Shown in pieces: positions 9,704 to 17,100 of a DNA stretch of 64,000 nucleotides. The notes below the pieces were generated by a model. The model searched no databases. It was not told where the DNA came from and saw only the letters and a program-made list of their open reading frames with translations. This stretch comes from Lustribacter sp965277075 (lineage in GTDB: Bacteria > Vulcanimicrobiota > Vulcanimicrobiia > Vulcanimicrobiales > Vulcanimicrobiaceae), in assembly GCA_965277075.1 (NCBI GenBank), contig OZ255707.1, positions 2,728,001 to 2,792,000 on the forward strand, given 5' to 3'. The first letter of the stretch is position 1. Each line of letters opens with the position of its first letter. A program made the position numbers and the translations under genes.

Positions 9704-10678
9704 TTACGATGCGTAGAGCAACGCGTCGCCGAGAAGCCAGGCGTACGTGCTGCGTAATCCGTCGTGTAACGGAGTTGTGGCGCTCCAGCCCAGCGAGCGT
9801 GCCCGCGTGGTATCCGGGCGGCGTTGTTTGGGATCTTCCGGACGCGCCGGTAACATCTCCGTACGATACGAGATTCCGGCGATCTCGGCGACCGCGCGCG
9901 CGATATCCGACACGCTGAGTTCTTGTTCGCTTCCGAGATTGACGGGCAGGCTCCCGATGCCGTTGAGGCCGGCGACGTGCACGAGACCGTCGACGAGATC
10001 GTCGACATACGTCATCGAGCGCGTCTGTGTCCCGTCGCCGTGGATGGGCAACGGCCGTCCGGCATGAGCGGCGGCCATCAAGGACGGGACGAGCCGTCCG
10101 TCTTCGACGTCCATGCGCGGTCCGTAGCAGTTAAAAATCCGCGCGATACGCCCGTCGAGGCCGCGTTCGCGAATTGCCACCGACATCGCCGCCTCACCGA
10201 AGCGCTTGCCTTCATCGTAGCACGCACGCGGACCAACCGGATTGACATTACCAAAGTAGGTCTCAGGCTGCGGGTGAACGAGCGGATCGCCGTATGCTTC
10301 CGACGTTGATGTGAAAAGCATCGTTGCTCCACATGCGATCGCAAAATCGATCAGCGTCATCGTTCCGATGCCGTTGACCGCGAGCGTTGCCCACGGATGC
10401 ATGCCGTATGCGACGGGGCTGGCCGGCGAGGCCAAATGAAAGACGTACGTGTACGGTTCGTCCGTTGCCGCTGCGAGCGTGTCGCGCACCATATCGGCCG
10501 GAGCCGAGAGGTCGCAGTACACGAAAGTTGCGTTCCCGCTGGCAAGTGCGCGCTCGAGATTCGCGAGCCGTCCGGTCGACAGATCGTCGGCCACGACGAC
10601 GTGTTCGCCGTCACGGACAAGCCGATCCGTCAGGTGGCTTCCGAGGAAGCCGGCACCGCCGGTAACGAGAATTGCCAT
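9704..10678 (-). CDS. NAD-dependent sugar epimerase/dehydratase, UDP-glucuronate decarboxylase-like
   Basis: 324-residue extended SDR. The NAD-binding motif TGGAGFLGSHL is at residues 6-16, the catalytic pair is in ACYDEGKRFGE (Tyr154, Lys158), with FTSTSEAYGDP before it and RIFNCYGPRMDVEDGR after it. The YDEGKR variant and the Glu of TSTSE are hallmarks of UDP-xylose synthase (UDP-glucuronate decarboxylase). With ugd four genes upstream in the operon, a UDP-glucose to UDP-glucuronate to UDP-xylose route is a reasonable inference. A related 4-epimerase or dehydratase cannot be excluded. It starts 2 nt after the CpsD-like gene. Confidence 0.8.
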   Translation of the reverse strand: MAILVTGGAGFLGSHLTDRLVRDGEHVVVADDLSTGRLANLERALASGNATFVYCDLSAPADMVRDTLAAATDEPYTYVFHLASPASPVAYGMHPWATLAVNGIGTMTLIDFAIACGATMLFTSTSEAYGDPLVHPQPETYFGNVNPVGPRACYDEGKRFGEAAMSVAIRERGLDGRIARIFNCYGPRMDVEDGRLVPSLMAAAHAGRPLPIHGDGTQTRSMTYVDDLVDGLVHVAGLNGIGSLPVNLGSEQELSVSDIARAVAEIAGISYRTEMLPARPEDPKQRRPDTTRARSLGWSATTPLHDGLRSTYAWLLGDALLYAS

Positions 10679-10680
10679 CG

Positions 10681-11277
10681 TTAGCGGAGCGTCTTCGCGG
10701 CTCGCCGCGCCGGCGCGAGCAGACGGTTGAACATCTCGGCCACGGGCTGCGGCACGAAGGTACGAACCGGCGCGTTCGGTCGGCTCTGGCGGTTGGTCGT
10801 GACAACGCCGAGGATACGGCGATCGGTCAGCAAGCGCATCATTTCAGCGTCTGCGGTTGACTTGCGACGGCCGAGCCGCACGGCGAGGATCACGCCGTCC
10901 GACGCCCGTGCCAGCGACAGCGCGAGGCTGGAATTTGGCAGCGGCGGTGCGTCGATGACGACGACGTCGTACTGAGCGCGAAGCGATTCGAGCGTCGTCG
11001 CGACGTTCTCGGTCGCGTCTTCGCTGAACATCGCGCGCACGCTGAGACGCGGCGTCGTGGCGCCGCCGAGTTCGTCCATTGCGCCGGCATCGTTGCCGTG
11101 TGCATCGATCAAGAGCGTACGGTGACGAAACTCGGCGAACGCGCGAGCAAGACCGCTCGCGACGTACGACGCCCCGTCGCCGCGTAGCGCCGAACTCACG
11201 ACGACAACCGATGGAATGGGTGCCTGGTCTTCAACGCGAACGCGAAGGATGCGAAAATCTTCTTTAAGCTCAAGCAT
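10681..11277 (-). CDS. CpsD/CapB-like polysaccharide co-polymerase ATPase with degenerate P-loop
   Basis: 198 residues from ATG 11277, preceded by AGGAG at good spacing. The fold is that of bacterial tyrosine kinases and Wzz-associated ATPases: the P-loop position reads SSALRGDGAS (residues 29-38), then TLLIDAHGN (Walker A' Asp) and YDVVVIDAPPLP (Walker B). The P-loop lysine (normally GEGKS/T) is replaced by Ala, and there is no tyrosine cluster at the C-terminus, so kinase activity is doubtful. It follows the Wzz-like gene, as partner ATPases usually do, and may act as a structural or regulatory partner of chain-length control. Confidence 0.75.
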   Translation of the reverse strand: MLELKEDFRILRVRVEDQAPIPSVVVVSSALRGDGASYVASGLARAFAEFRHRTLLIDAHGNDAGAMDELGGATTPRLSVRAMFSEDATENVATTLESLRAQYDVVVIDAPPLPNSSLALSLARASDGVILAVRLGRRKSTADAEMMRLLTDRRILGVVTTNRQSRPNAPVRTFVPQPVAEMFNRLLAPARRAAKTLR

Positions 11278-11288
11278 GTTCGGTGCTC

Positions 11289-12638
11289 CTACGTAACGTT
11301 GGTCAGGACGGGGCTGCCGTAGAGTTCTTCGACCGATGTACGGGTCCGCAGACGCCCGTCGGATTGGTCGACGAGGAACGCCAGTGAGATAGCGAGCCAA
11401 CTGAAGGCGATGGCCATGGCGGCGAAAATCACTTCCGGACGAGAGAGCATGGTGGGACTCGCCGACGTCGCATTATCGAGGAGAACGATCGAGTTGACCG
11501 ACGCGGATTGCGAACGGTCCGCGATCGCGAGCGCGAGCCGATCGGAAAGCTGCGCGTACGCCTGGTTTCCCGCTTCACGTTCGCGGCGCAGCGTGCTCAG
11601 CGCGACGTTCTCGTCGCGGCTCGACGTCAGGTGCGCGGTCAAGTTCGCGATCTCCGTATCGAGTGATTGCAGTTGCGAACGATCGCTGGCATACGTGGTT
11701 TGCGCCTTATTTTGGTCGAGTTCGGCTGCGACATACGACGCGCTCTGGCCGGGATTCTTCGTCGCTTCGGCGGTGGCGACGCTCAAGTCGACGCTCTCGC
11801 GTTTTACCTGATCTTGGGCACCGGGCAGGCCCGGGAAGCTCGGCGAGTATTGCGCTTTTTGCTGGTTGTACGCGGCAAGATCTTTACCCAATTGCGTACG
11901 CAGGCTCTGGAAGACCGGATCGTTTTGGACGATTTCCTTGCGTGCGAGATCGCGCGTGAGCGTTGGACGCTCGGCCGCTTTCACGACCGCCGCCGAGTCA
12001 CCCATCAGCTGCGTACGCACGGTGTCGCGTTGTGTCTCGAGCGCGACCAGGCTCGTGTTGATCGCCGCCGTACCGTTAACGTCCGAGATATACGGGTCCG
12101 CCGATGTCAGCGACGCGATCTTCTGATCGAGGTTTCCGAGCGTCGTACGCTCCCCGCTGAGCTGGTTGCGCAGATCGCTGATCAGCAGGTCATAGCGTGA
12201 CTCGGCGATCTCTTGCTCGAAACGCTGCAATTCGCGTGCGAGTGCGTTCGCTTCGGCGATTGCGAGGTCGGCGGTGGTATCCGTCACCGTGATCGGCACG
12301 GCGGCAGCTCCCGATGCTTTCGCTTTGATGTTGCCGCCCAGTTTCTCCGCGTGTTCCGGCGTGAGCTTCAATTCTTCGGCAACCCGCTTGAGGACCGTCG
12401 AACTGTGCAGCAGCATCGGAAGATCGGTCGCGCTTATTGCGCTTTCGATCGGATTCTTCGTCGGATCCAAAACCGCGGCGTTCGTCGACGAATCACTGCC
12501 GGCAAGGATGACCGAAGAGGCGCTGTACTTCTTCCCCTTGGAAAGGGCGAAGCCGAAACACACGAGGCCGATAAGGAGAACGGCGGCAACGACAACGCGC
12601 TGCCGCCAAACGACCTGGGCGAGCGATCCGAGATTCAT
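11289..12638 (-). CDS. Wzz-like chain-length determinant / polysaccharide co-polymerase
   Basis: 449 residues. One membrane helix lies near the N-terminus (VVVAAVLLIGLVCFGFAL, about 15-32) and one near the C-terminus (VIFAAMAIAFSWLAISLAFL). Between them is a long periplasmic, largely helical segment rich in Gln, Glu and Ser with coiled-coil character. This is the Wzz/GumC/ExoP architecture that controls polymer length. The usual cytoplasmic ATPase domain is the separate downstream gene. A good Shine-Dalgarno (AAGGA) precedes the ATG. Lies between ugd and the CpsD-like gene. Confidence 0.85.
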   Translation of the reverse strand: MNLGSLAQVVWRQRVVVAAVLLIGLVCFGFALSKGKKYSASSVILAGSDSSTNAAVLDPTKNPIESAISATDLPMLLHSSTVLKRVAEELKLTPEHAEKLGGNIKAKASGAAAVPITVTDTTADLAIAEANALARELQRFEQEIAESRYDLLISDLRNQLSGERTTLGNLDQKIASLTSADPYISDVNGTAAINTSLVALETQRDTVRTQLMGDSAAVVKAAERPTLTRDLARKEIVQNDPVFQSLRTQLGKDLAAYNQQKAQYSPSFPGLPGAQDQVKRESVDLSVATAEATKNPGQSASYVAAELDQNKAQTTYASDRSQLQSLDTEIANLTAHLTSSRDENVALSTLRREREAGNQAYAQLSDRLALAIADRSQSASVNSIVLLDNATSASPTMLSRPEVIFAAMAIAFSWLAISLAFLVDQSDGRLRTRTSVEELYGSPVLTNVT

Positions 12639-12647
12639 GCAGGGTCC

Positions 12648-13952
12648 TTAGCTGACGTTGGCAAGCGGGAGATCGGACATCGGACGACGCCCGACGCCTC
12701 GGTATTTCAAACCGGCATCCGCGACCGCTTGAGGATCGAGGATGTTGCGGCCATCGACAACGACACCCCGTCGAAGATGCTTGGCGATTGCATACGGTGA
12801 AATCGTCGCAAATTCGTCCCATTCGGTGAGCACGAGCAGCGCATCGGCGCCTTCGATCGCTTCGATCGGCGAGCGGGACAGGTGACAGTGCACCTCGGCA
12901 TGCGGCTCGGTCACGGCCGGATCGTAGGCGAGCAGCAGTGCGCCTCGCGAGATCAAGTCGTCGACGATGCGGATCGCCAACGAGTCCCGGACGTCGTCGG
13001 TGCCGGCTTTGAACGCCAACCCCCAAACCGCGACGCGCGCGCCGTTCAAATCACCGAGTTCTTGTTCGAGCATGTTCACGATGTGTTTGGGCTGCGCTTC
13101 GTTGACGCGGAGCGTCGCCGCCAGCAGCTCGCGCCCGACTTCGAGACCGCCGGCGGCATGATGGAGCGACTTGACGTCTTTTTCGAAACACGGACCGCCG
13201 AAGCCGATGCCCGGCGCTAAGAAAGCCGTGCCGATGCGACGATCGTGCCCGACACCGCGCAGAACCGCTAGCGCGTCGGCATCGACGGCATCGCAGAAGT
13301 TCGCCACTTCGTTGGCAAAGCTGATCTTGAGTGCGAGAAACGCGTTCGAGAAGCCCTTGATCAATTCGGCGTTGCGATAAGTCGTCACGATCGACGGACG
13401 GCCGAGCGATTCGAGTAGCGCCGCGTATCCGCGTGCGTGATGTTCGGCGCCGGCGCCGACGACGATGCGGTCCGGATTGAGGAAGTCGTGGAGCGCCGCA
13501 CCTTCGCGCAAAAACTCGGGCGCATAGACGAACGTGCAGTCGTATGTGTCGGCCAGACGTTCGGTCGTCCCGGCTGGTACGGTCGAGCGCAACACGATGA
13601 CCGCATCGTTTTTCACGATCGGTGCGAGGGCTTCGATCGCGCTGTAGACCGCCGAGAGATCGGCCGAACCGTCGGGGAGCGACGGCGTTCCGACGGCGAC
13701 GATGATGTAATCCGCATCGCACGCTGCGGGTTCGAGTTCTTCATGAAACGCGATGCGTTCGGCGTTGAGGTGACGTTCGAGCGCCTCCTCGATTCCCACT
13801 TCGCGGTACGGCGTCACGCCGCGCTGCAATCCGCGGATGCGTTCCGCGATGATGTCGTAACCCGTCACGGCGTGACCGAGTTCGGCGAAGCCGATCGCGC
13901 TCGCCATCCCGACGTAGCCGGTTCCCATGATGCAGACGTTCTTGCGGTTCAC
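12648..13952 (-). CDS. ugd: UDP-glucose 6-dehydrogenase
   Basis: 434 residues. The N-terminal NAD-binding Rossmann motif is IMGTGYVGMASAIGFAELG and the catalytic cysteine lies in GIGFGGPCFEKDVKSL; the C-terminal UDP-binding domain has WGLAFKAGTDDVRDS and VVDGRNILD. It oxidises UDP-glucose to UDP-glucuronate with two NAD+. GTG 13952 is preferred over the TTG just before it because AGGAG (13959-13963) then sits 6 nt upstream. Product would feed the decarboxylase-like enzyme in the same operon or enter the polymer directly. A close relative using another UDP-hexose cannot be ruled out. Confidence 0.9.
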   Translation of the reverse strand: MNRKNVCIMGTGYVGMASAIGFAELGHAVTGYDIIAERIRGLQRGVTPYREVGIEEALERHLNAERIAFHEELEPAACDADYIIVAVGTPSLPDGSADLSAVYSAIEALAPIVKNDAVIVLRSTVPAGTTERLADTYDCTFVYAPEFLREGAALHDFLNPDRIVVGAGAEHHARGYAALLESLGRPSIVTTYRNAELIKGFSNAFLALKISFANEVANFCDAVDADALAVLRGVGHDRRIGTAFLAPGIGFGGPCFEKDVKSLHHAAGGLEVGRELLAATLRVNEAQPKHIVNMLEQELGDLNGARVAVWGLAFKAGTDDVRDSLAIRIVDDLISRGALLLAYDPAVTEPHAEVHCHLSRSPIEAIEGADALLVLTEWDEFATISPYAIAKHLRRGVVVDGRNILDPQAVADAGLKYRGVGRRPMSDLPLANVS

Positions 13953-13961
13953 CAAAGGCTC

Positions 13962-14576
13962 CTAATAAGCGCCTTGCGTGGAGACCAGCGCGCGGAATGT
14001 GCGAAGCACGATTCGTCCGTCGGTCGCCATCGAGGCTGTGCGAATGTACTCGAGGTCGATATGTGTCGCTTCCGGTTTGTGGAGTGGCACCGTGGAGCGG
14101 CACGTCGTCTGCCAAAGCCCGGTTACACCGGGCTTCGCGAGGTGACGCAGGTGCTGCCATTTCTCGTACTTGCGTACGATGAAAGGCATTTCGGGTCGCG
14201 GTCCGACAATGGCCATGTCGCCGCGCAGGACGTTCAAGAGTTGCGGCAACTCATCGATCGATGCTTTGCGCAGAAAGCGCCCGACCGTCGTGATCCGTGT
14301 GTCGGCGCCGCCGGTCGGCTTGAGCGCGTCACCGCAGTCAGTCGAGCGCATCGTGCGCAGTTTGTAGATCGTAAAGAGCTTGCCGTATCGTCCGACGCGC
14401 TGTTGACGAAAGAGCACCGGCCCTCCGTCCTCCAGCTTGATCGCGAACGCTGAGGCGAGCAAGACGGGCGACGCCGCGGCGAGCGCGAGCGACGCGATCG
14501 TCAAGTCGAAGACGCGGCGAGCGCGCCGATAGTTATGGTTTTCACGAAAGTGAACGCGCGGCGCGTGATTGCTCAC
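13962..14576 (-). CDS. Initiating sugar phosphotransferase (polyprenyl-phosphate glycosylphosphotransferase)
   Basis: 204 residues from a GTG that overlaps the stop of the export gene (GTGA). One N-terminal membrane segment (LTIASLALAAASPVLLASAFAI) is followed by the catalytic block of the bacterial sugar transferase family: GGPVLFRQQRVGRYGK, IYKLRTM, then SIDELPQLLNVLRGDMAIVGPRPEMP. It transfers a sugar-1-phosphate to undecaprenyl phosphate and starts each repeat unit. It lacks the N-terminal four-helix module of WbaP/WcaJ, so it is the short, single-domain type. Confidence 0.92.
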   Translation of the reverse strand: MSNHAPRVHFRENHNYRRARRVFDLTIASLALAAASPVLLASAFAIKLEDGGPVLFRQQRVGRYGKLFTIYKLRTMRSTDCGDALKPTGGADTRITTVGRFLRKASIDELPQLLNVLRGDMAIVGPRPEMPFIVRKYEKWQHLRHLAKPGVTGLWQTTCRSTVPLHKPEATHIDLEYIRTASMATDGRIVLRTFRALVSTQGAY

Positions 14577-15718
14577 AGACGTATCCCGAAGAGGCCGAGA
14601 GTGCCCAGTCCGCTCCAAACCTGGCTCCACTCGAATGTGCTTCCCTGCGGAACTTGCACGACGTCGCCGTCCTGCAGCACCGGGTTATCGCCCGTCGCGC
14701 CGTGCTGAAGGCGGGTCAGGTCGTACTGCGTGCGCGAGTCGCCGCGGATCAGCGTGACCGCCTTCAGATTGGCATACTTGGCCGGGCCGCCGGCGTAATA
14801 GATGGAGCTGACGAGGGTGTTGTTGCCGCGCAACAGTGTGTCGCCCGGCTTCGTGACGTTGCCGATAACGTCGACGCGAACAGCACGCGGAACGACGAGC
14901 CGGTCGCCGGGCTGGGCAGGTTGCGAGAACTCCGGGCCGCCGATCGACACTTGCGTCGGTTGGCCGCCTCGGTACAAGATCAGTCCCGACTCACGCGAGC
15001 TGTCCGCGAGGCCGCCCACCTGCGAGACCGCTTCGGAGAGCGGCTCGTTGGTGTTTAAATACGCCGTCCCAGGTCGCTCGACTGCTCCGGAGATGTTGAC
15101 CGGAACCGGTTTGTTCGCGAGAGCAATGGTGTCGTTGGGCTGCAGACCCGGCCCCGGGTCGCCCGCGGCACGCAGCGCGAGAACGTCGTAGGGCCCAAGC
15201 GACTTTCCGTCGCGCATGAGGCGAACGCGATGAAAATCGATCGGACCGTTTTCTAAATCGAGGGCGCTTTGCGAAACGTTGTGGCGCGAGATCGTCTGCT
15301 CGTTCTTTGTATCCGGCAGCGGTTGTGAAACGGCTTCATTCAAGCTGTCGACGACGCTCGCGACCGTCATGCCGGGCGCATAGTTGATCACACCGATCGG
15401 GCCGCCCGCTACAAAAATCGACGTGTTCTGCGTCATTAACTGAACGTTCACGGCGGCGTACCGAACGTACGGCGAGAGCCGTACGCGAACGCGGCGTGCT
15501 AGTTCGTCGGGCTCGACGTCGAGTGCCGACACCGTGCCCGCAATTGGGACCGAAACGTTCCCCGATGCGTCGACCATATGATCGCCCGAAAGCTCCGGGT
15601 GATTGTAGACGACCACTGTAACCTTATCGCCGGGATGCAACGCTGCTTCCGCTCGCCCAGCTACAACTACGGTGAAGGCGAGAGTAGCCGCGATGAGAGC
15701 GACGCGTTGTCCGCGCAT
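14573..15718 (-). CDS. Polysaccharide export protein (Wza-like, SLBB domains)
   Basis: 381 residues from ATG 15718, chosen because GAGGGA lies just upstream. A Sec-type signal peptide ends at about GRAEA. The mature protein begins with the export-protein domain (HPGDKVTVVVYNHPELSG, then VDASGNVSVPIAG) followed by beta-grasp SLBB-like segments (VNISGAVERPGTAYLN and VDVIGNVTKPGDTLL). It would form the outer-membrane or periplasmic channel for the polymer. No lipobox cysteine is seen near the cleavage site, unlike E. coli Wza. This is the first gene of the exopolysaccharide operon. Confidence 0.88.
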   Translation of the reverse strand: MRGQRVALIAATLAFTVVVAGRAEAALHPGDKVTVVVYNHPELSGDHMVDASGNVSVPIAGTVSALDVEPDELARRVRVRLSPYVRYAAVNVQLMTQNTSIFVAGGPIGVINYAPGMTVASVVDSLNEAVSQPLPDTKNEQTISRHNVSQSALDLENGPIDFHRVRLMRDGKSLGPYDVLALRAAGDPGPGLQPNDTIALANKPVPVNISGAVERPGTAYLNTNEPLSEAVSQVGGLADSSRESGLILYRGGQPTQVSIGGPEFSQPAQPGDRLVVPRAVRVDVIGNVTKPGDTLLRGNNTLVSSIYYAGGPAKYANLKAVTLIRGDSRTQYDLTRLQHGATGDNPVLQDGDVVQVPQGSTFEWSQVWSGLGTLGLFGIRL

Positions 15719-15771
15719 GTGTCCCTCGCAAGATAGTGCTAAGGCCACAATAGCGTGCCCCCTGACGAGGA

Positions 15772-15796
15772 CAGACCACCGTTACCGGTAGGTCTG
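15772..15796. promoter_or_regulatory. Dyad symmetry upstream of the exopolysaccharide operon
   Basis: Read on the minus strand, CAGACC-t-ACCG pairs with CGGT-GGTCTG around a 4-nt centre, giving a 10-bp inverted repeat with one bulge. It lies 54-78 bp before the ATG of the export gene and 72 bp past the LuxR-type regulator's stop. It could be a regulator operator or a weak terminator; no T-run follows, and no convincing -10/-35 pair was found beside it. Confidence 0.35.
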
Positions 15797-15867
15797 CAAG
15801 TGCCGCTTGGTGCGACCTTTACCGCAACAAACTTTCACCCTTGCTTTAGGTCGATCGGGTAACCAAG

Positions 15868-16530
15868 TTAGGAAGGATCGGGCAACCAACCGATGGTGCG
15901 CGTTGCCATCTGGGTGCGATTCTGCGAGTCCGTTTTTAAAAGCAAACGCTTCGTGTGCCACTCGACCGTTGCGAGAGAAATCGAGAGAAAGCGCGCGATC
16001 TCCGCCGACGATTCTCCGTGCAGAATGCGGTCGAGAAGCTCGCACTCTCGGTTAGTAAGCAAGTAGCGACGCCGGGCCGTTTCGAGTGCGCGCGCGCGTT
16101 GAAAGCGCCAGAGTGAACAGGCAAACAATTCGTCACCGTCGAGCGCGTTGACGCTCACGACGACGTCACCATCGACGATCATCACGGTCGCGGCGGCTTC
16201 GATCGGCGGGTTGGCGTGATGACGCATCACGACCCGCGAGAGCTTATCGGGAAGCCGTTCTCCGCTTGCCGGACCGATGAGCGAAAGAAGATCGCGCCAC
16301 CCGTGCCGGCGATCGGCGAAGACGATTGCGCCGTCACGACCGACGACCAAAACGTACGGCGTTCCGTGCTGATGGACTTGTGTCGCAGCAAACGACCGCG
16401 TATGCGGCCCGCTGTCGAACTCTTCAGCAAAACAGAATTTGCCGACCGCGCTCTGCATTATATCTGCCTCGTGCGTTAAATGATCGATTTGGTTCCCCAC
16501 AATCATCCGTTGCTTACGTGTGCTGTACAT
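15868..16530 (-). CDS. LuxR-type transcriptional regulator
   Basis: 220 residues. The C-terminal 60 residues form a LuxR/GerE helix-turn-helix: LLTNRECELLDRILHGESS, then EIARFLSISLATVEWHTKRL. The N-terminal 150 residues contain a PAS-like stretch (GTPYVLVVGRDGAIVFADRR) and no response-regulator phosphoacceptor motif, so the input is unknown. It sits immediately upstream of, and in the same direction as, the exopolysaccharide operon and is the obvious candidate regulator of it. The ATG is preceded by AGGTG at a rather long spacing. Confidence 0.85.
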   Translation of the reverse strand: MYSTRKQRMIVGNQIDHLTHEADIMQSAVGKFCFAEEFDSGPHTRSFAATQVHQHGTPYVLVVGRDGAIVFADRRHGWRDLLSLIGPASGERLPDKLSRVVMRHHANPPIEAAATVMIVDGDVVVSVNALDGDELFACSLWRFQRARALETARRRYLLTNRECELLDRILHGESSAEIARFLSISLATVEWHTKRLLLKTDSQNRTQMATRTIGWLPDPS

Positions 16531-16556
16531 CGTTGGGCTTCACCTATTAGCGGCTC

Positions 16557-16586
16557 GTTATAAACCTCAGGCGTGATGACGCGCAA
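16557..16586 (-). promoter_or_regulatory. Possible promoter of the LuxR-type gene
   Basis: On the minus strand TTGCGC (16581-16586), 18 nt, then TATAAC (16557-16562), about 27 bp before the regulator's ATG. The -35 half lies inside the end of cvpA. A fair sigma70-like match, not more. Confidence 0.35.
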
Positions 16587-17100
16587 AGAACGGTTCGAGT
16601 GGCGGGAACATGAACCACGGCAGCAACTTGCGCACCGTATCGTCGACACCGGCATTCGATTGCACGAGCATTGCGACGAGCGGTGCGTTATGGAGCGCGG
16701 ATCGCACGTCCGCGCTCAGCGGAAAGAACAGCGTCACGTACAGCACGACCCATAGCGCGAGCACTGCCTTTCCCGCGCCGACAACCGCCCCGGCAACACC
16801 GTTGATCACGTTGACGCCCGGCAGCGACGCAATGCGACCCAATATCCATGCGAGCATGACGACGATCGCGTACACGATGACGGCGAAGATCAGGGTGCCG
16901 GCCGCATGCGCCGGGCCACGCCCGAGCCGTATGACGTTGCCGATCGCGTCGTCGAACGACCCCGGATAACGGAATGCGGCGAAAACAGCGATCGCGATTG
17001 CTACCGGCCCGGCAAGTTCGGCGATAAAGCCGTTGCGGAACCCTTTGATTGCGAAGAAAAGCGTGACTCCGCCGATCGTGAGATCCGGCCAGTCCGTCAC
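16567..17100 (-). CDS. cvpA: CvpA family membrane protein
   Basis: 177 residues with four hydrophobic helices. LTIGGVTLFFAIKGFRNGFI at the N-terminus and NVINGVAGAVVGAGKAVLAL in the middle match the CvpA (colicin V production) family. Family members are inner-membrane proteins linked to envelope homeostasis; the molecular activity is unsettled. The GTG start overlaps the pheT stop (GTGA), so it is the last gene of the yqzL-like-pheS-pheT-cvpA unit. Confidence 0.8.
   Translation of the reverse strand: MTDWPDLTIGGVTLFFAIKGFRNGFIAELAGPVAIAIAVFAAFRYPGSFDDAIGNVIRLGRGPAHAAGTLIFAVIVYAIVVMLAWILGRIASLPGVNVINGVAGAVVGAGKAVLALWVVLYVTLFFPLSADVRSALHNAPLVAMLVQSNAGVDDTVRKLLPWFMFPPLEPFFARHHA

Noticed and set aside
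15749..15867. Classical terminator after the LuxR-type gene
   Set aside because: The dyad at 15772-15796 has a bulge and no T-run, so it is listed only as a possible regulatory dyad.
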